Assembly (NCBI GenBank): GCA_965223585.1
Contig: CBDCWW010000015.1
Coordinates: 124,001 to 188,000, forward strand
DNA length: 64,000 bases
Direction: 5' to 3'
Origin: CBDCVN01 sp965223585
GTDB lineage: Bacteria; Deinococcota; Deinococci; Deinococcales; Trueperaceae
The first letter of the stretch is position 1; the number at the start of each line of letters is the position of its first letter. The notes beneath the pieces were generated by a model. It saw only the letters and a program-made list of their open reading frames with translations. It made no database searches and was not told the origin of the DNA. The position numbers and the translations under genes were made by a program. This document shows, one piece after another, positions 1-8,349 of this stretch.

Positions 1-2
1 CT

Positions 3-119
3 TTAAATCGCAATGGTCTTAATGCAGGAGCCCAAATAACAAAGATACATATTCTTATTAATGGTGAAGCTAACCCTACTTTTTTAGGTCATGTAGCATT
101 AGTGCCTGTACTAGATTAA
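3..119 (+). CDS. C-terminal end of an unidentified protein (partial)
   Basis: An open frame runs from the left edge to a TAA at 117-119 and encodes 38 residues ending ...FLGHVALVPVLD. The start lies outside the window. The tail is hydrophobic and beta-like, but I do not recognise the family. It ends 8 bases before the next frame on the same strand. The call rests only on an uninterrupted frame with a coding-like composition. Confidence 0.4.
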   Translation, partial: LNRNGLNAGAQITKIHILINGEANPTFLGHVALVPVLD

Positions 120-127
120 GGCCTTGG

Positions 128-2830
128 TTGAATAATGACAAAAACGACCTCTTAAACAAAAGCGAAAGCAGATTCTTCAACAAAATCGGAAAGATTATTG
201 AAGCAAGATATAGTCGCTTGTTGAGTCAGGTTTCTGATCCAGTTTTTTGTACAGGTGAAATCGGAAACATTATACATGTTAATTTACAAGCCTGTCAAAG
301 CCTTGGCTATACTTATGAAGAGTTATGCCAGATTTCTTTATTTGATCTTGGTGATAGTAGCTTTGAAGATTTTTTACTATTAACTCGGCATCTTCGAGAA
401 GGTGAACCTTTAATACAAGAAGATAATTATAGACGTAAAGATGGTAGTACTTTTCCTGTTGAAGCTAAGATCAATAAGCTTGATACTGGTGAGTTTTTAG
501 TAGTTATTAGGGATATAAGCAAATATAAAGAAGTTCAAGAAGAATTGCAGACACTGATTTCTGCTATGCCTGATCTAATTATTGTTTTTGATAAGGAGGG
601 ACGATATTTAAAAGTAATTAGCAATGAGCAAAACAAATTCTATAGCGAAACAAGGACACGTGTTGGCAAAAGTATCTATGAATTTGCAGATGAAGAAACA
701 GCTGATGGAATTGTAAAAGCTATTAGGCAATGTTTAGATGCTAGTGACATTATTACTCATGAATATACACAATTAGTAGATGAGCAAACTGCTTGGTTTA
801 GTGCTCGTATATCTAAGCTAACAAACGAAAGTGTTATGTTTGTGACAAGAAGCATTACTACTCATAAAATAGCTGAAGCTACTATTGCTGAGAGTGAAGC
901 TCGTTACCGTGCACTAGTTGAAAATGCTCCTGAGGCTATAATTGTTTTTGATCTTGAAACGTATGAAATAGTAGATGCTAATGAAAATGCAGCATATTTC
1001 TTTGGCTATAAACGCCAAGAGTTGTTAAAACTTACTTTAGCTCATATTTCCTCACCAATAAAAAGCACTGCTAATTCTGCAAATTTTGAAAAAATAGCTC
1101 AAACTATTAAAAAGGGTGAGGCCTTTTTAGAATGTTTTTTCTACACTTCTGAAGGGGGGAAAATAGCTTGTGAGTTGCGTTTAAACTATATGTCTTCCTC
1201 AAATCGTAGTTTAGTTCGTTGCAGTATTGTTGATATACGAGAACGTAAGAAACAGGAGAAAGCTTTAAGGATTTATGCCCATTATGCTGAGCTTACTACC
1301 AATATTTCCTCAATGTTTATAAATCTTTCAGCAAAGGAGTTAGATGATGGTATAAGACAAGCTTTGTCAGAAGTAGGCAGACATATACGTGTTGAACACA
1401 CTCTTCTATTTCTTATTTAATGAAGATAGTACCTTTAGATGTACTCATGAGTGGAATAAGGAAGGTTTTTCATCACTAGAGTTACAAAATAACCTTTCTG
1501 ATATAGCGGTCAAGCGTATTTTGGAGGGTAAGATAGTTAATGTTTCAAACGTTGAGGAGCTTAGTGATAAGTATGGTGCTGATAAACAGTTTTGGTTGAA
1601 ACAGGGTTTGAAGTCTTTTTTGGGATTACCTTTTGCTTCTGGTAAAGGAGTTACTGGTTTTCTAGCCTTTATGTCAGTTTGGGAGCACAATTGGTCAGCA
1701 AAGAGAAATATTGTCTTTAAAAACCATAGGTGCTATTTTTGCTAATACTATTGAAAGACAACAAGCTGAGTATGAATTGGAAAAATATCGAGAGCACCTT
1801 GAAGAGTTAGTGGAAAAGCGGACAAATGAACTTTTACAAGCTTTAGAAAATTTGAAAAGTACCCAAGATGAATTAGTGCAATCGGAAAAAATGGCTGCTT
1901 TGGGACAACTAGTAGCAGGAATAGCTCATGAGGTAAATACACCTTTAGGAGCTATTCGTGCTGCTATAGAAAACATTACTCGAGCTTTTAAAGAGACAAC
2001 ACAAGCTTTACCCAATTTACTTCCTTGCCTTAGTGCAGATGAGCAGAGGCTTTTTTTTGAGTTAATTGATACTTCTTTACAAACTAATGAACAGACTGAC
2101 TTCTCGAGAAGAAAGAAAGTTAAGGAAAAGCTTACAAAATGAATTAAGTGAAGAAGGCTTGGCTGAAGCTGATAACTTTGCTGATAAGCTTGTTAGTATG
2201 GGTATAACTGATATGCCCAAACTTAGACCATATTTGCCTTTATTTAATAGTACTAATAGTCAAGCTATTTTACAAGCGGCTTCAAACCTAGTTAGTCAAC
2301 AGCTCTATAGTGATACTATTAGCGTTGCTACAGAAAGGGCCTCAAAGGTAGTTTTTGCTCTAAAACGTTATACTTACCAAGGTTATGGTGACGACAAAGC
2401 TCTAGCTAGTATTTGTGAAAGCATAGATATGGTTTTAACTCTTTACAATAACCAAATAAAACAAGGTGTTGAAATTGTAAAGCATTATCAAGACATACCA
2501 GCTATTTTATGCTACCCTGATGAACTGAATCAGGTGTGGACGAATCTTATTCACAATGCTTTACAAGCTATGAATTATAAGGGTAAGCTCGAGCTTACTG
2601 TCAAAAAAGAAGATGATTATATTGTCATTAGCATATGGGATAATGGTAAAGGTATTCCTGAAGAGATTAAATCCCGTATTTTTGAGCCCTTTTTTACCAG
2701 TAAACCTTTAGGAGAAGGCAGTGGCTTGGGTTTAAATATAGTCAAGAAAATAATAGAAAAACATGGTGGGGAGATAAGTGTTACTAGTAAACCTAATGAC
2801 ACTACTTTTTTGGTAAAGCTACCAGTCTAA
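128..2830 (+). pseudogene. PAS-PAS-PAS-GAF sensor histidine kinase broken by three +1 shifts
   Basis: Four consecutive frames together encode one multi-domain sensor kinase of about 900 residues. There are three PAS domains (codons about 25-375), then a GAF domain that starts in the first frame and continues in the second. A HisKA domain follows with the H-box GIAHEVNTPLGAIRAA, then a HATPase_c domain with N-box NLIHNALQAM, DNGKGIP and GEGSGLGLNIV. This order and the long stretch between H-box and N-box match a cyanobacterial-type soluble sensor kinase family. The frame moves by +1 near 1415, 1703 and 2095, each explained by one extra A, so the last segment is back in the original frame. The first frame starts with TTG at 128. 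No transmembrane helix is visible, so the product would be cytosolic. I infer decay or sequencing error, because all other long genes here are intact. Confidence 0.8.
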
Positions 2831-3888
2831 GCTTCATCATCAAGGTTAGACATTGCTTCACGAAGTCCTTCAATATCCATTTTGGCATATATACTACTAG
2901 TGTTTACGTCACTATGACCTAAAACTTGGGCCACACGGTACAGATCTCTAGTTTTGCGGTAAAGGCGTGTGCCAGCAGTATGCCTAAGAATATGAGCTCC
3001 CTGATAACGCCCTGATACACCAACTTCTTGATAAAGTTTTTCTAGCTGTAGTCTGACAGTATTAGGATGCATGTTTCTGCCTTGACGAGCTTTCTTAACT
3101 TTTTTACCAATATTTACCAACACTGCTTTTTCTTCTAAATTTGCGTGTTTGGAGCGTTCTTTAAGCCAGCTACTAAGAGCAGCGTGGGTAGCATTAGTCA
3201 TAGGAATAGTACGAGTTTTACCACCTTTAGCATTTTTAATGAAAATGAGTCCTGAGTTCATATCAATATCTTGCAGAGTTAAAGAGACTAGTTCACTTAT
3301 GCGTAATCCTTGGTCACCCATAAGTCTAAGCATGGCATGAAAACGAAGGTTCGTAGGGCTTAAATCTTGTACATGCTGAATTAAACGTTGGTATTCTTCT
3401 ATAGGTAAAGCAGGTCGTCGTTCATGACGAGGACGAGGATCAGTGGGGCTACGCACATCTTGAGCGGGCGATTTGGTTAGTGCCTCAGCCCAGATTAGTG
3501 CTTTGTAAAAGGCTCGGATACCTGAAAGGTATGCTGCTACGCTACCTGCTGCAAGCTCTTTGGGTTTTGAACCCTTAAGATGTCCCCCATCTTGTTGTAA
3601 AGTGGCTATATAGCGTTCAATATCATCGCGGGTAGCTTTTAGCAAAGGGATTCTAGGAGATTCTTTGTCATTGGGCCAACAGTGTTGGACCCAATCGCGT
3701 AAAGCGATAGTGTAATATGCAAGTGTATTTTCTGAAGTTTTTACACCTTTGCGCCCTCTATAAGCTATATAAGTGGTTAACAGACTTAAAAGTTTTTCGA
3801 CGTCGCGTTCATGGCAGGCTTTTACTGACTCGAGCTTCCGCCGAGAAGGATCGTGCCAAGTAGTAGATAATACAATACTGGAAGACAT
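2827..3888 (-). CDS. Tyrosine site-specific recombinase (XerC/XerD-like)
   Basis: This 353-residue phage-integrase-family recombinase carries an N-terminal SAM-like DNA-binding domain (about residues 30-150) and a C-terminal catalytic domain. Catalytic residues are visible: Arg in GLRISELVSL, Lys in GGKTRTIPM, HILRH, His in VLGHSDV and the nucleophile Tyr in SIYAKM. It would cut and rejoin DNA through a 3'-phosphotyrosine. The length and the HTAGTRLYR stretch resemble XerD-like proteins of Deinococcota, so a housekeeping role in chromosome dimer resolution is as likely as a mobile-element role. No att site was found. The start codon directly follows the TAA of the upstream membrane gene, which suggests coupled translation. 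Its stop overlaps the kinase stop by 4 bases. Confidence 0.88.
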   Translation of the reverse strand: MSSSIVLSTTWHDPSRRKLESVKACHERDVEKLLSLLTTYIAYRGRKGVKTSENTLAYYTIALRDWVQHCWPNDKESPRIPLLKATRDDIERYIATLQQDGGHLKGSKPKELAAGSVAAYLSGIRAFYKALIWAEALTKSPAQDVRSPTDPRPRHERRPALPIEEYQRLIQHVQDLSPTNLRFHAMLRLMGDQGLRISELVSLTLQDIDMNSGLIFIKNAKGGKTRTIPMTNATHAALSSWLKERSKHANLEEKAVLVNIGKKVKKARQGRNMHPNTVRLQLEKLYQEVGVSGRYQGAHILRHTAGTRLYRKTRDLYRVAQVLGHSDVNTSSIYAKMDIEGLREAMSNLDDEA

Positions 3889-4176
3889 TTAGGGAATCGC
3901 TTTTAAAATTGCTTGAACTAAATTCAAGACTAATAGAACAAAAATAGCTCCAAATAGCAAGATAAGACTCAATATTATAAGTAATGTAGTGACGCTTTGA
4001 TTGAAAATAAGTATACTGACAACTAAGTAACCTGCGACAAAAGCAATTATAAATATAATGAGTTGCATTAACCTGTTGCCAATAATTCCTCCGGGAGCTT
4101 TTGAGCGTAAGCGAATAGCAAAAACTAGGTTGTAAACCATCAATAAAAAGCCTAATGAGAGGGTAATTTTTACCAT
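3889..4176 (-). CDS. Small integral membrane protein
   Basis: The 95-residue product has three hydrophobic segments at about residues 4-22, 37-60 and 63-90, separated by a basic loop (RLRSKAPGG). It is therefore an inner-membrane protein. The family is not recognised. Its TAA is followed immediately by the ATG of the recombinase, and the upstream gene lies 24 bases away, so the three genes probably form one transcript. A link to recombination is only suggested by position. Confidence 0.6.
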   Translation of the reverse strand: MVKITLSLGFLLMVYNLVFAIRLRSKAPGGIIGNRLMQLIIFIIAFVAGYLVVSILIFNQSVTTLLIILSLILLFGAIFVLLVLNLVQAILKAIP

Positions 4177-4200
4177 AGAATAATTATTCCCTTCTAATTA

Positions 4201-4695
4201 CTAGTATAGTGACTGATTTTGTCTTAATAAGGCTAGCAAATCTTTACCTACTTGACTATTAGTCGTTAATTCTAATTTTATGGCTATATTGCGAGCTTTG
4301 TGTTTGAGCCTATCTATATTTGAGCAGCCTTTTAGTTCATCTATATAAGACTCAGCACTTTCAGCAAGCAAATTGGTAATAAGCACCTTCTCTAATTTAG
4401 AGTAAAGCTCAACGAAACTCTTATTAGCTTTGTGCTGAGAGGCTCTTGTAGAACCTTCTTCTAAGCTTTGAGCCTTTTCGTTATGAATTTCTGAAGTATC
4501 TATTATTTTGACAAACCCTTTGAGCACTAAGTTATCGAGAGCATTTACTATTTGTTTTTGATTTAAGCTTAATTTTAACTGGTCTAGGATTTCTTGGATG
4601 GTCACAAGATTGTGGCAAACTGAATGAACCTTTATTTCCGCAATTGGGAGAGAACCATTTAAAGGCAAGGGTTTTGTGGAAATCTTATAAGGCAT
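4201..4695 (-). CDS. Hypothetical protein with possible N-terminal winged-helix fold
   Basis: This 164-residue protein has a region (about 30-70, TIQEILDQLKLSL...ALDNLVLKGFVKI) with the pattern of a winged helix: a helix pair followed by a short beta hairpin. A variable, polar linker and an all-alpha C-terminal half follow, where residues 95-135 could be a coiled-coil dimerisation unit. It may be a DNA-binding regulator, but I do not recognise the family. It is the first gene of the recombinase operon and is divergent from the response regulator at 4754. Confidence 0.5.
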   Translation of the reverse strand: MPYKISTKPLPLNGSLPIAEIKVHSVCHNLVTIQEILDQLKLSLNQKQIVNALDNLVLKGFVKIIDTSEIHNEKAQSLEEGSTRASQHKANKSFVELYSKLEKVLITNLLAESAESYIDELKGCSNIDRLKHKARNIAIKLELTTNSQVGKDLLALLRQNQSLY

Positions 4696-4696
4696 T

Positions 4697-4727
4697 TTGA
4701 TTCATATTAACTGTTTTGAGCTATAAT
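4697..4727 (+). promoter_or_regulatory. Candidate promoter of the two-component operon
   Basis: TTGATT at 4697-4702 and TATAAT at 4722-4727 are separated by 19 bases, longer than the usual 17. The -10 box is perfect and ends 26 bases before the GTG start of the response regulator. The -35 box overlaps the start region of the divergent gene. Confidence 0.35.
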
Positions 4728-4753
4728 TTTGTTAAAGATGTGATAGTAGTACT

Positions 4754-5440
4754 GTGAAAACCATCTTAGCTGTAGATGACAATATAAACATTACTGCCCT
4801 TCTAAGGGAATATTTAAGTGAGCAGAATTTTCGTGTGTTGCTTGCTGATAACGGTGTTAATGCTTTGTATCAAGCACGCCATGAGTGTCCTGATCTCATT
4901 TTGCTAGATATTATGATGCCACAAATGGATGGCTATGAGTTTATAAATACCTACCGAAAAGAAGCAGATACACCTATTATTTTGTTAACTGCTAAAATAA
5001 CAGAAACAGATAAAGTAGTGGGTTTAGATTTGGGAGCAGATGACTACATCACTAAGCCTTTTGGTATGGCCGAACTTACTGCTCGTATTAAAGCAGTTTT
5101 AAGGCGCTATGAAAAGCCTGCATTGGAAGAAAGTGTTTTGCGTGTGGCTGAACTCGAGCTAAACCCCAAACAACACCTATTGAGATTCAAAGGTCAACAC
5201 CTAGAGCTAACACCTTCAGAATTTGCTTTGCTGAAATTATTTATGGAACATCCTCAAAGAGTATTCTCTCGGTTGGATTTGCTCGAGCACTTACAAGATG
5301 AATCTCTTAAAGGTTCAGAACGCATTATTGATGTGCACATAGCCAACCTGCGTAAAAAATTAAAAGAACAGCCTAAAGATCCTAAATATATTGAAACAGT
5401 TTTTGGTTTAGGATACCGTTTCTGTGCCAAAGAAATTTAG
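4754..5440 (+). CDS. OmpR/PhoB-family response regulator
   Basis: The 228-residue protein has a receiver domain (1-118) with the acidic pocket DD at 8-9, phospho-acceptor Asp52 in LLDIMMP, and Lys101 in ITKPFG. A winged-helix DNA-binding domain (about 128-226) carries the recognition-helix region SERIIDVHIANLRKKL. It would be phosphorylated by the next gene's kinase and bind promoter DNA as a dimer. The start is GTG with only a weak ribosome-binding site. The gene overlaps the kinase start by 17 bases, the usual arrangement of a cognate pair. Its target genes are not evident. Confidence 0.93.
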   Translation: MKTILAVDDNINITALLREYLSEQNFRVLLADNGVNALYQARHECPDLILLDIMMPQMDGYEFINTYRKEADTPIILLTAKITETDKVVGLDLGADDYITKPFGMAELTARIKAVLRRYEKPALEESVLRVAELELNPKQHLLRFKGQHLELTPSEFALLKLFMEHPQRVFSRLDLLEHLQDESLKGSERIIDVHIANLRKKLKEQPKDPKYIETVFGLGYRFCAKEI

Positions 5441-6917
5441 TTCCCTTTATACCAAGTTAAGCCTTGCTGCTTTGCTAGTAGCGCTTACTAGTGCTTTGCT
5501 AGTAGCTTTCTTTGCACATTTTAGAACAGAACAGGCCTTTACACAGTTGCTTACTGAGCAGCATCGGGAAGTATTTATTGAAGAGATTGAGGCTTACTAT
5601 AGGCAATATGGTACTTGGGAAGGTGTGGAATCCAATTTGCACCCGCCCCTCCCGCCTCCACTGCCACCTCCTACAACTAGGAGTCCTTCGGAACGCCCAC
5701 CACCGCCACCACCTCCTACAGGTAGAGTTCCTCCGGGACGCCCTCCGCCCCCTCCACCTCCAAGAAATGGAAGCAATGGGCGACCCCGAAGACCACCTCG
5801 TAATGATGTTGATGTTCCTTTTGTCTTGATTGACCAAACGGGTCATGTAGTTATACCTGCTAGAGATTATCCTTTAGGAAAAATTATTTCTGAAAAGGAG
5901 TTAGCTAAGGGTTTAGCGGTAACTATATCAGATTTGCAGGTAGCTACAGTGCTTACTGTAGGACAGGTTGAAAGCCGCGATGATACTGAAGAAGCTTACT
6001 TAAAACGTACTAATAGGGTGCTTTTGCAAGCTACACTTGTAGGTTCGGCTTTAGCATTGTTACTAGGCATTGTGTTAGCCCGCAGACTCAGCCAACCTTT
6101 AAGGGAGTTGACATTAACAGCTCGAGAACTACCCAAAGGAAAGTTGGGAAAGCATGTAATAATACGTTCCAAAGATGAACTTGGTGAACTAGCCGATGCC
6201 TTTAACCAGATGAGCACAGAACTAGCTAAAGCCAACGAGCTGCGTAAGCAAATGACTGCCGATATTGCCCATGAGCTGCGCACACCCCTTACAATAATAA
6301 CAGGTCATTTAGAAGGTTTGCGTGATGGTGTTTTAAAGCCTAGTGCTGAACGCTTTGTTTTATTGCATGAAGAGGCTAAGCAGCTCGAGCAACTAATTGA
6401 AGATTTACGGACTTTGTCACTTGCTGATGCAGGGCAGTTGCCTTTACATTTGCAGGAGATAGAAGTGAACCAACTATTGGAAAGTGTTTTGGCAGCATAT
6501 CAACAACAAGCCTCCCAGCGAGATATCACACTAGTTCTAGATTTTGAAGAGGGTTTGCCTAATTTGCATTTAGACAAAAAGTGCATGTTGCAAGTGCTGA
6601 GTAACTTAGTCAGTAACGCTTTGCGCTATACTCCTAAAGGTGGCACTATTACTCTGGGCTCGAGACTTGCTGGTGACAAAGTAGAATTGTATGTTGCTGA
6701 TAGCGGAGCAGGCATTGCTCAGGAAAAGCTTCCACACATTTTCGAGCGTTTTTTTAGAGCAGACACTTCAAGACAAAAGTACCAAGGAGAATCTGGGCTT
6801 GGTTTGGCTATAGTGAAGGCTTTGGTTAACATGCATGGTGGTGTGGTAAGCGCCAAAAGTATAGTTGAGAAAGGTACGACTATTACTGCTACTTTTCCTA
6901 TTAGTTATGTTGATTGA
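5424..6917 (+). CDS. Membrane sensor histidine kinase with polyproline sensor loop
   Basis: The 497-residue kinase has a transmembrane helix at about 10-28, an extracytoplasmic region to about 190, a second helix at about 195-215, HAMP (215-270), HisKA with ADIAHELRTPLT, and HATPase_c with SNALRYTP, DSGAGIAQ and GESGLGLAIVKA. It pairs with the response regulator that it overlaps. The odd feature is residues about 73-128, dominated by runs of three to seven prolines with Arg and Gly between them, in the sensor domain. A polyproline linker could act as a rigid spacer or bind a periplasmic partner; neither is shown. The GTG start lies inside the regulator gene. Confidence 0.92.
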   Translation: MPKKFSSLYTKLSLAALLVALTSALLVAFFAHFRTEQAFTQLLTEQHREVFIEEIEAYYRQYGTWEGVESNLHPPLPPPLPPPTTRSPSERPPPPPPPTGRVPPGRPPPPPPPRNGSNGRPRRPPRNDVDVPFVLIDQTGHVVIPARDYPLGKIISEKELAKGLAVTISDLQVATVLTVGQVESRDDTEEAYLKRTNRVLLQATLVGSALALLLGIVLARRLSQPLRELTLTARELPKGKLGKHVIIRSKDELGELADAFNQMSTELAKANELRKQMTADIAHELRTPLTIITGHLEGLRDGVLKPSAERFVLLHEEAKQLEQLIEDLRTLSLADAGQLPLHLQEIEVNQLLESVLAAYQQQASQRDITLVLDFEEGLPNLHLDKKCMLQVLSNLVSNALRYTPKGGTITLGSRLAGDKVELYVADSGAGIAQEKLPHIFERFFRADTSRQKYQGESGLGLAIVKALVNMHGGVVSAKSIVEKGTTITATFPISYVD

Positions 6918-6924
6918 TTAGAAG

Positions 6925-7695
6925 CTACCAAACCATCTTTAGTTGGTTTACAGTTTCAACGTGCCACTTTATTTGTCTTATTGGGGTGCCATTGGCCTGT
7001 TTTCTACCACTATCAATATAGACCGCATAATTTTGCCCTACCTCAGTGAGCTCCCAATACAAACGATTCTTATCATCTCTGCGACGGATTTGAAAACCTA
7101 CTAACTCGAGCAATGCATTAGTTCTACGTGTAGAAAGATTAAGCCTTTTCCCTAGTTCTGCAGGAGTTAGTAACTCGTCTGGGTTCTTTTCTATTAGGTA
7201 AGTAGCGCCCATTAGCTTTAGCACATCAATGTTAGTAATTTCTTTGGTGGCATTGTTAGCCGATATTTTGGCTTGGTTTTCTTCAAAGAATAGGCTAGCT
7301 AGCTCGAGAGCAGCTTTATACTCTGTTGCTAGTTGGACAAGACTGTATTTTTCTTGGGTAAGTTGCGGATGGATTTGAATTTGTAGTTGTTCTTCACAGG
7401 CAATAAAGTAGCGGCGAACTTCTTTTCCTATTTTGTTACGCTCGAGCATTGCAAATTCTTTGGCAAGGGATAAGGTTAGATTATATTCTTTACTAGGACG
7501 ACCTCCAGTACTTTCGGTCAAAAAAGACCTAAAGTCTTTTCCCTCCCTAGCATCTGTTTCTTCTAACCTGCGCTTTATCCAATTCTTGAATTCTGTTTTA
7601 ACTTCTAACGCATGGTGTAGAACACGGGCATCAATAGGAAACTCTTCATTAGCTTCTACAGGTAAAATATCTTGAAATTTTGCAAAATCATCCAT
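6925..7695 (-). CDS. AntA/AntB-type antirepressor with C-terminal winged helix
   Basis: Residues about 15-115 match the phage AntA/AntB antirepressor domain. They include the pattern ARVLHHALEVKTEFKNWI, STGGRPSKEYNLTL and a conserved AKEFAM...RYFI tail. The C-terminal half (about 160-256) looks like a KilAC-type winged helix (LNLSTRRTNALLELVGFQ, ending in RQIKWHVE). In phages such proteins counteract repressors during induction. A strong GGAGGT site precedes the ATG. The gene is divergent from a small HTH gene, as in a lysogeny switch, but no structural phage genes are nearby. It is probably a domesticated or stranded phage regulator. Confidence 0.82.
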   Translation of the reverse strand: MDDFAKFQDILPVEANEEFPIDARVLHHALEVKTEFKNWIKRRLEETDAREGKDFRSFLTESTGGRPSKEYNLTLSLAKEFAMLERNKIGKEVRRYFIACEEQLQIQIHPQLTQEKYSLVQLATEYKAALELASLFFEENQAKISANNATKEITNIDVLKLMGATYLIEKNPDELLTPAELGKRLNLSTRRTNALLELVGFQIRRRDDKNRLYWELTEVGQNYAVYIDSGRKQANGTPIRQIKWHVETVNQLKMVW

Positions 7696-7972
7696 TACAA
7701 CTAACCTCCAAATATTCTTGGATTCTCTTACCTTAGAAATTAAATACTTCTAAACTGATATAATTCATCTTGAATCCTTCTCACATTGGATTTCGAAGGC
7801 TGTAACTCCACTGCTCTAAAGTTGGGATTACTTCCTTCGTGAATTGTATATTATAATTTCTTGAGTCACTACGTCAAGTTGTACTACTTATTTATAAACT
7901 GTTGGAATGCGTAGTTCTATTATAGGCATTGTAACTATTAATGCCACTTTCAATGATGTTAATCTTAACTGT
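7696..7972. promoter_or_regulatory. Divergent control region between antirepressor and HTH gene
   Basis: This 277-base spacer separates two divergent regulatory genes. A TATAAT box is seen at 7852-7857 towards the HTH gene, without a convincing -35. Short dyads include CCTTC/GAAGG around 7777-7798 and CTTGA/TCAAG around 7860-7878. These are plausible repressor sites, but none was matched to a known operator. Confidence 0.35.
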
Positions 7973-8218
7973 ATGAGCACCGTTAAATGGAAATTGGCAG
8001 AATTTTTAAAAGAGCGGAATATTTCTGCCTATCGTTTGGCTCAAACACTTGATAGGCATACTCGAGCTACCACCGTTTATGGCTTGGTAAAAAAGGGAGA
8101 AGACCTATCTCGTCTTGATCTCGAGACACTTGCCACTATTCTTGATGGGCTTTACCAAATAACAGGTGAACAACTAACACCTAATGACTTACTTGATTAT
8201 CAGTTTGACAAAAATTAA
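7973..8218 (+). CDS. Small XRE-like helix-turn-helix regulator
   Basis: I chose the ATG at 7973, giving 81 residues, because the 22 residues upstream in the same frame do not look like protein and the HTH domain starts here. The fold is Cro/XRE-like: KWKLAEFLKERNISAYRLAQTL, then a second helix pair ending LSRLDLETLATILDGL and a LTPNDLL tail. It would bind DNA as a dimer. Its position opposite an AntA-type antirepressor suggests a repressor/antirepressor pair. CTCGAG occurs twice in the gene. Confidence 0.72.
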   Translation: MSTVKWKLAEFLKERNISAYRLAQTLDRHTRATTVYGLVKKGEDLSRLDLETLATILDGLYQITGEQLTPNDLLDYQFDKN

Positions 8219-8228
8219 GAGATTACCT

Positions 8229-8337
8229 CGTTACCAAGTTCTACTTGGTAACGGAATACCCGAACGCTCTGCGTTTTGTAAACCAGCTTAGTATAAAGCG
8301 TCCAAGATAGGCGTTGCCCAAGCTCTGCTTGGGAACG
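8229..8337. repeat. Cluster of three small palindromic repeats
   Basis: Three hairpin units lie in a row. The first is CGTTACCAAG with loop TTCTA and CTTGGTAACG (8229-8253, perfect 10-bp arms). The second is AACGC-TCT-GCGTT (8263-8275). The third is CGTTGCCCAAG-CTCTG-CTTGGGAACG (8312-8337, one bulged G). The last two units recur together at 17387-17432, and a degenerate copy lies at 61008-61031. This is a dispersed REP-like family between convergent genes, where it may also end transcription. Confidence 0.75.
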
Positions 8338-8349
8338 AGTCGAGATTGT

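Noticed and set aside
5499..5846. Minus-strand and alternative plus-strand frames in the polyproline region
   Set aside because: GC-rich proline codons keep all frames open here; the Arg/Trp-rich products have no homology pattern.
2827..8218. Integrase plus antirepressor as ends of a complete prophage
   Set aside because: Between and around them lie ordinary two-component genes; there are no terminase, capsid, tail or lysis genes and no att repeats were found.
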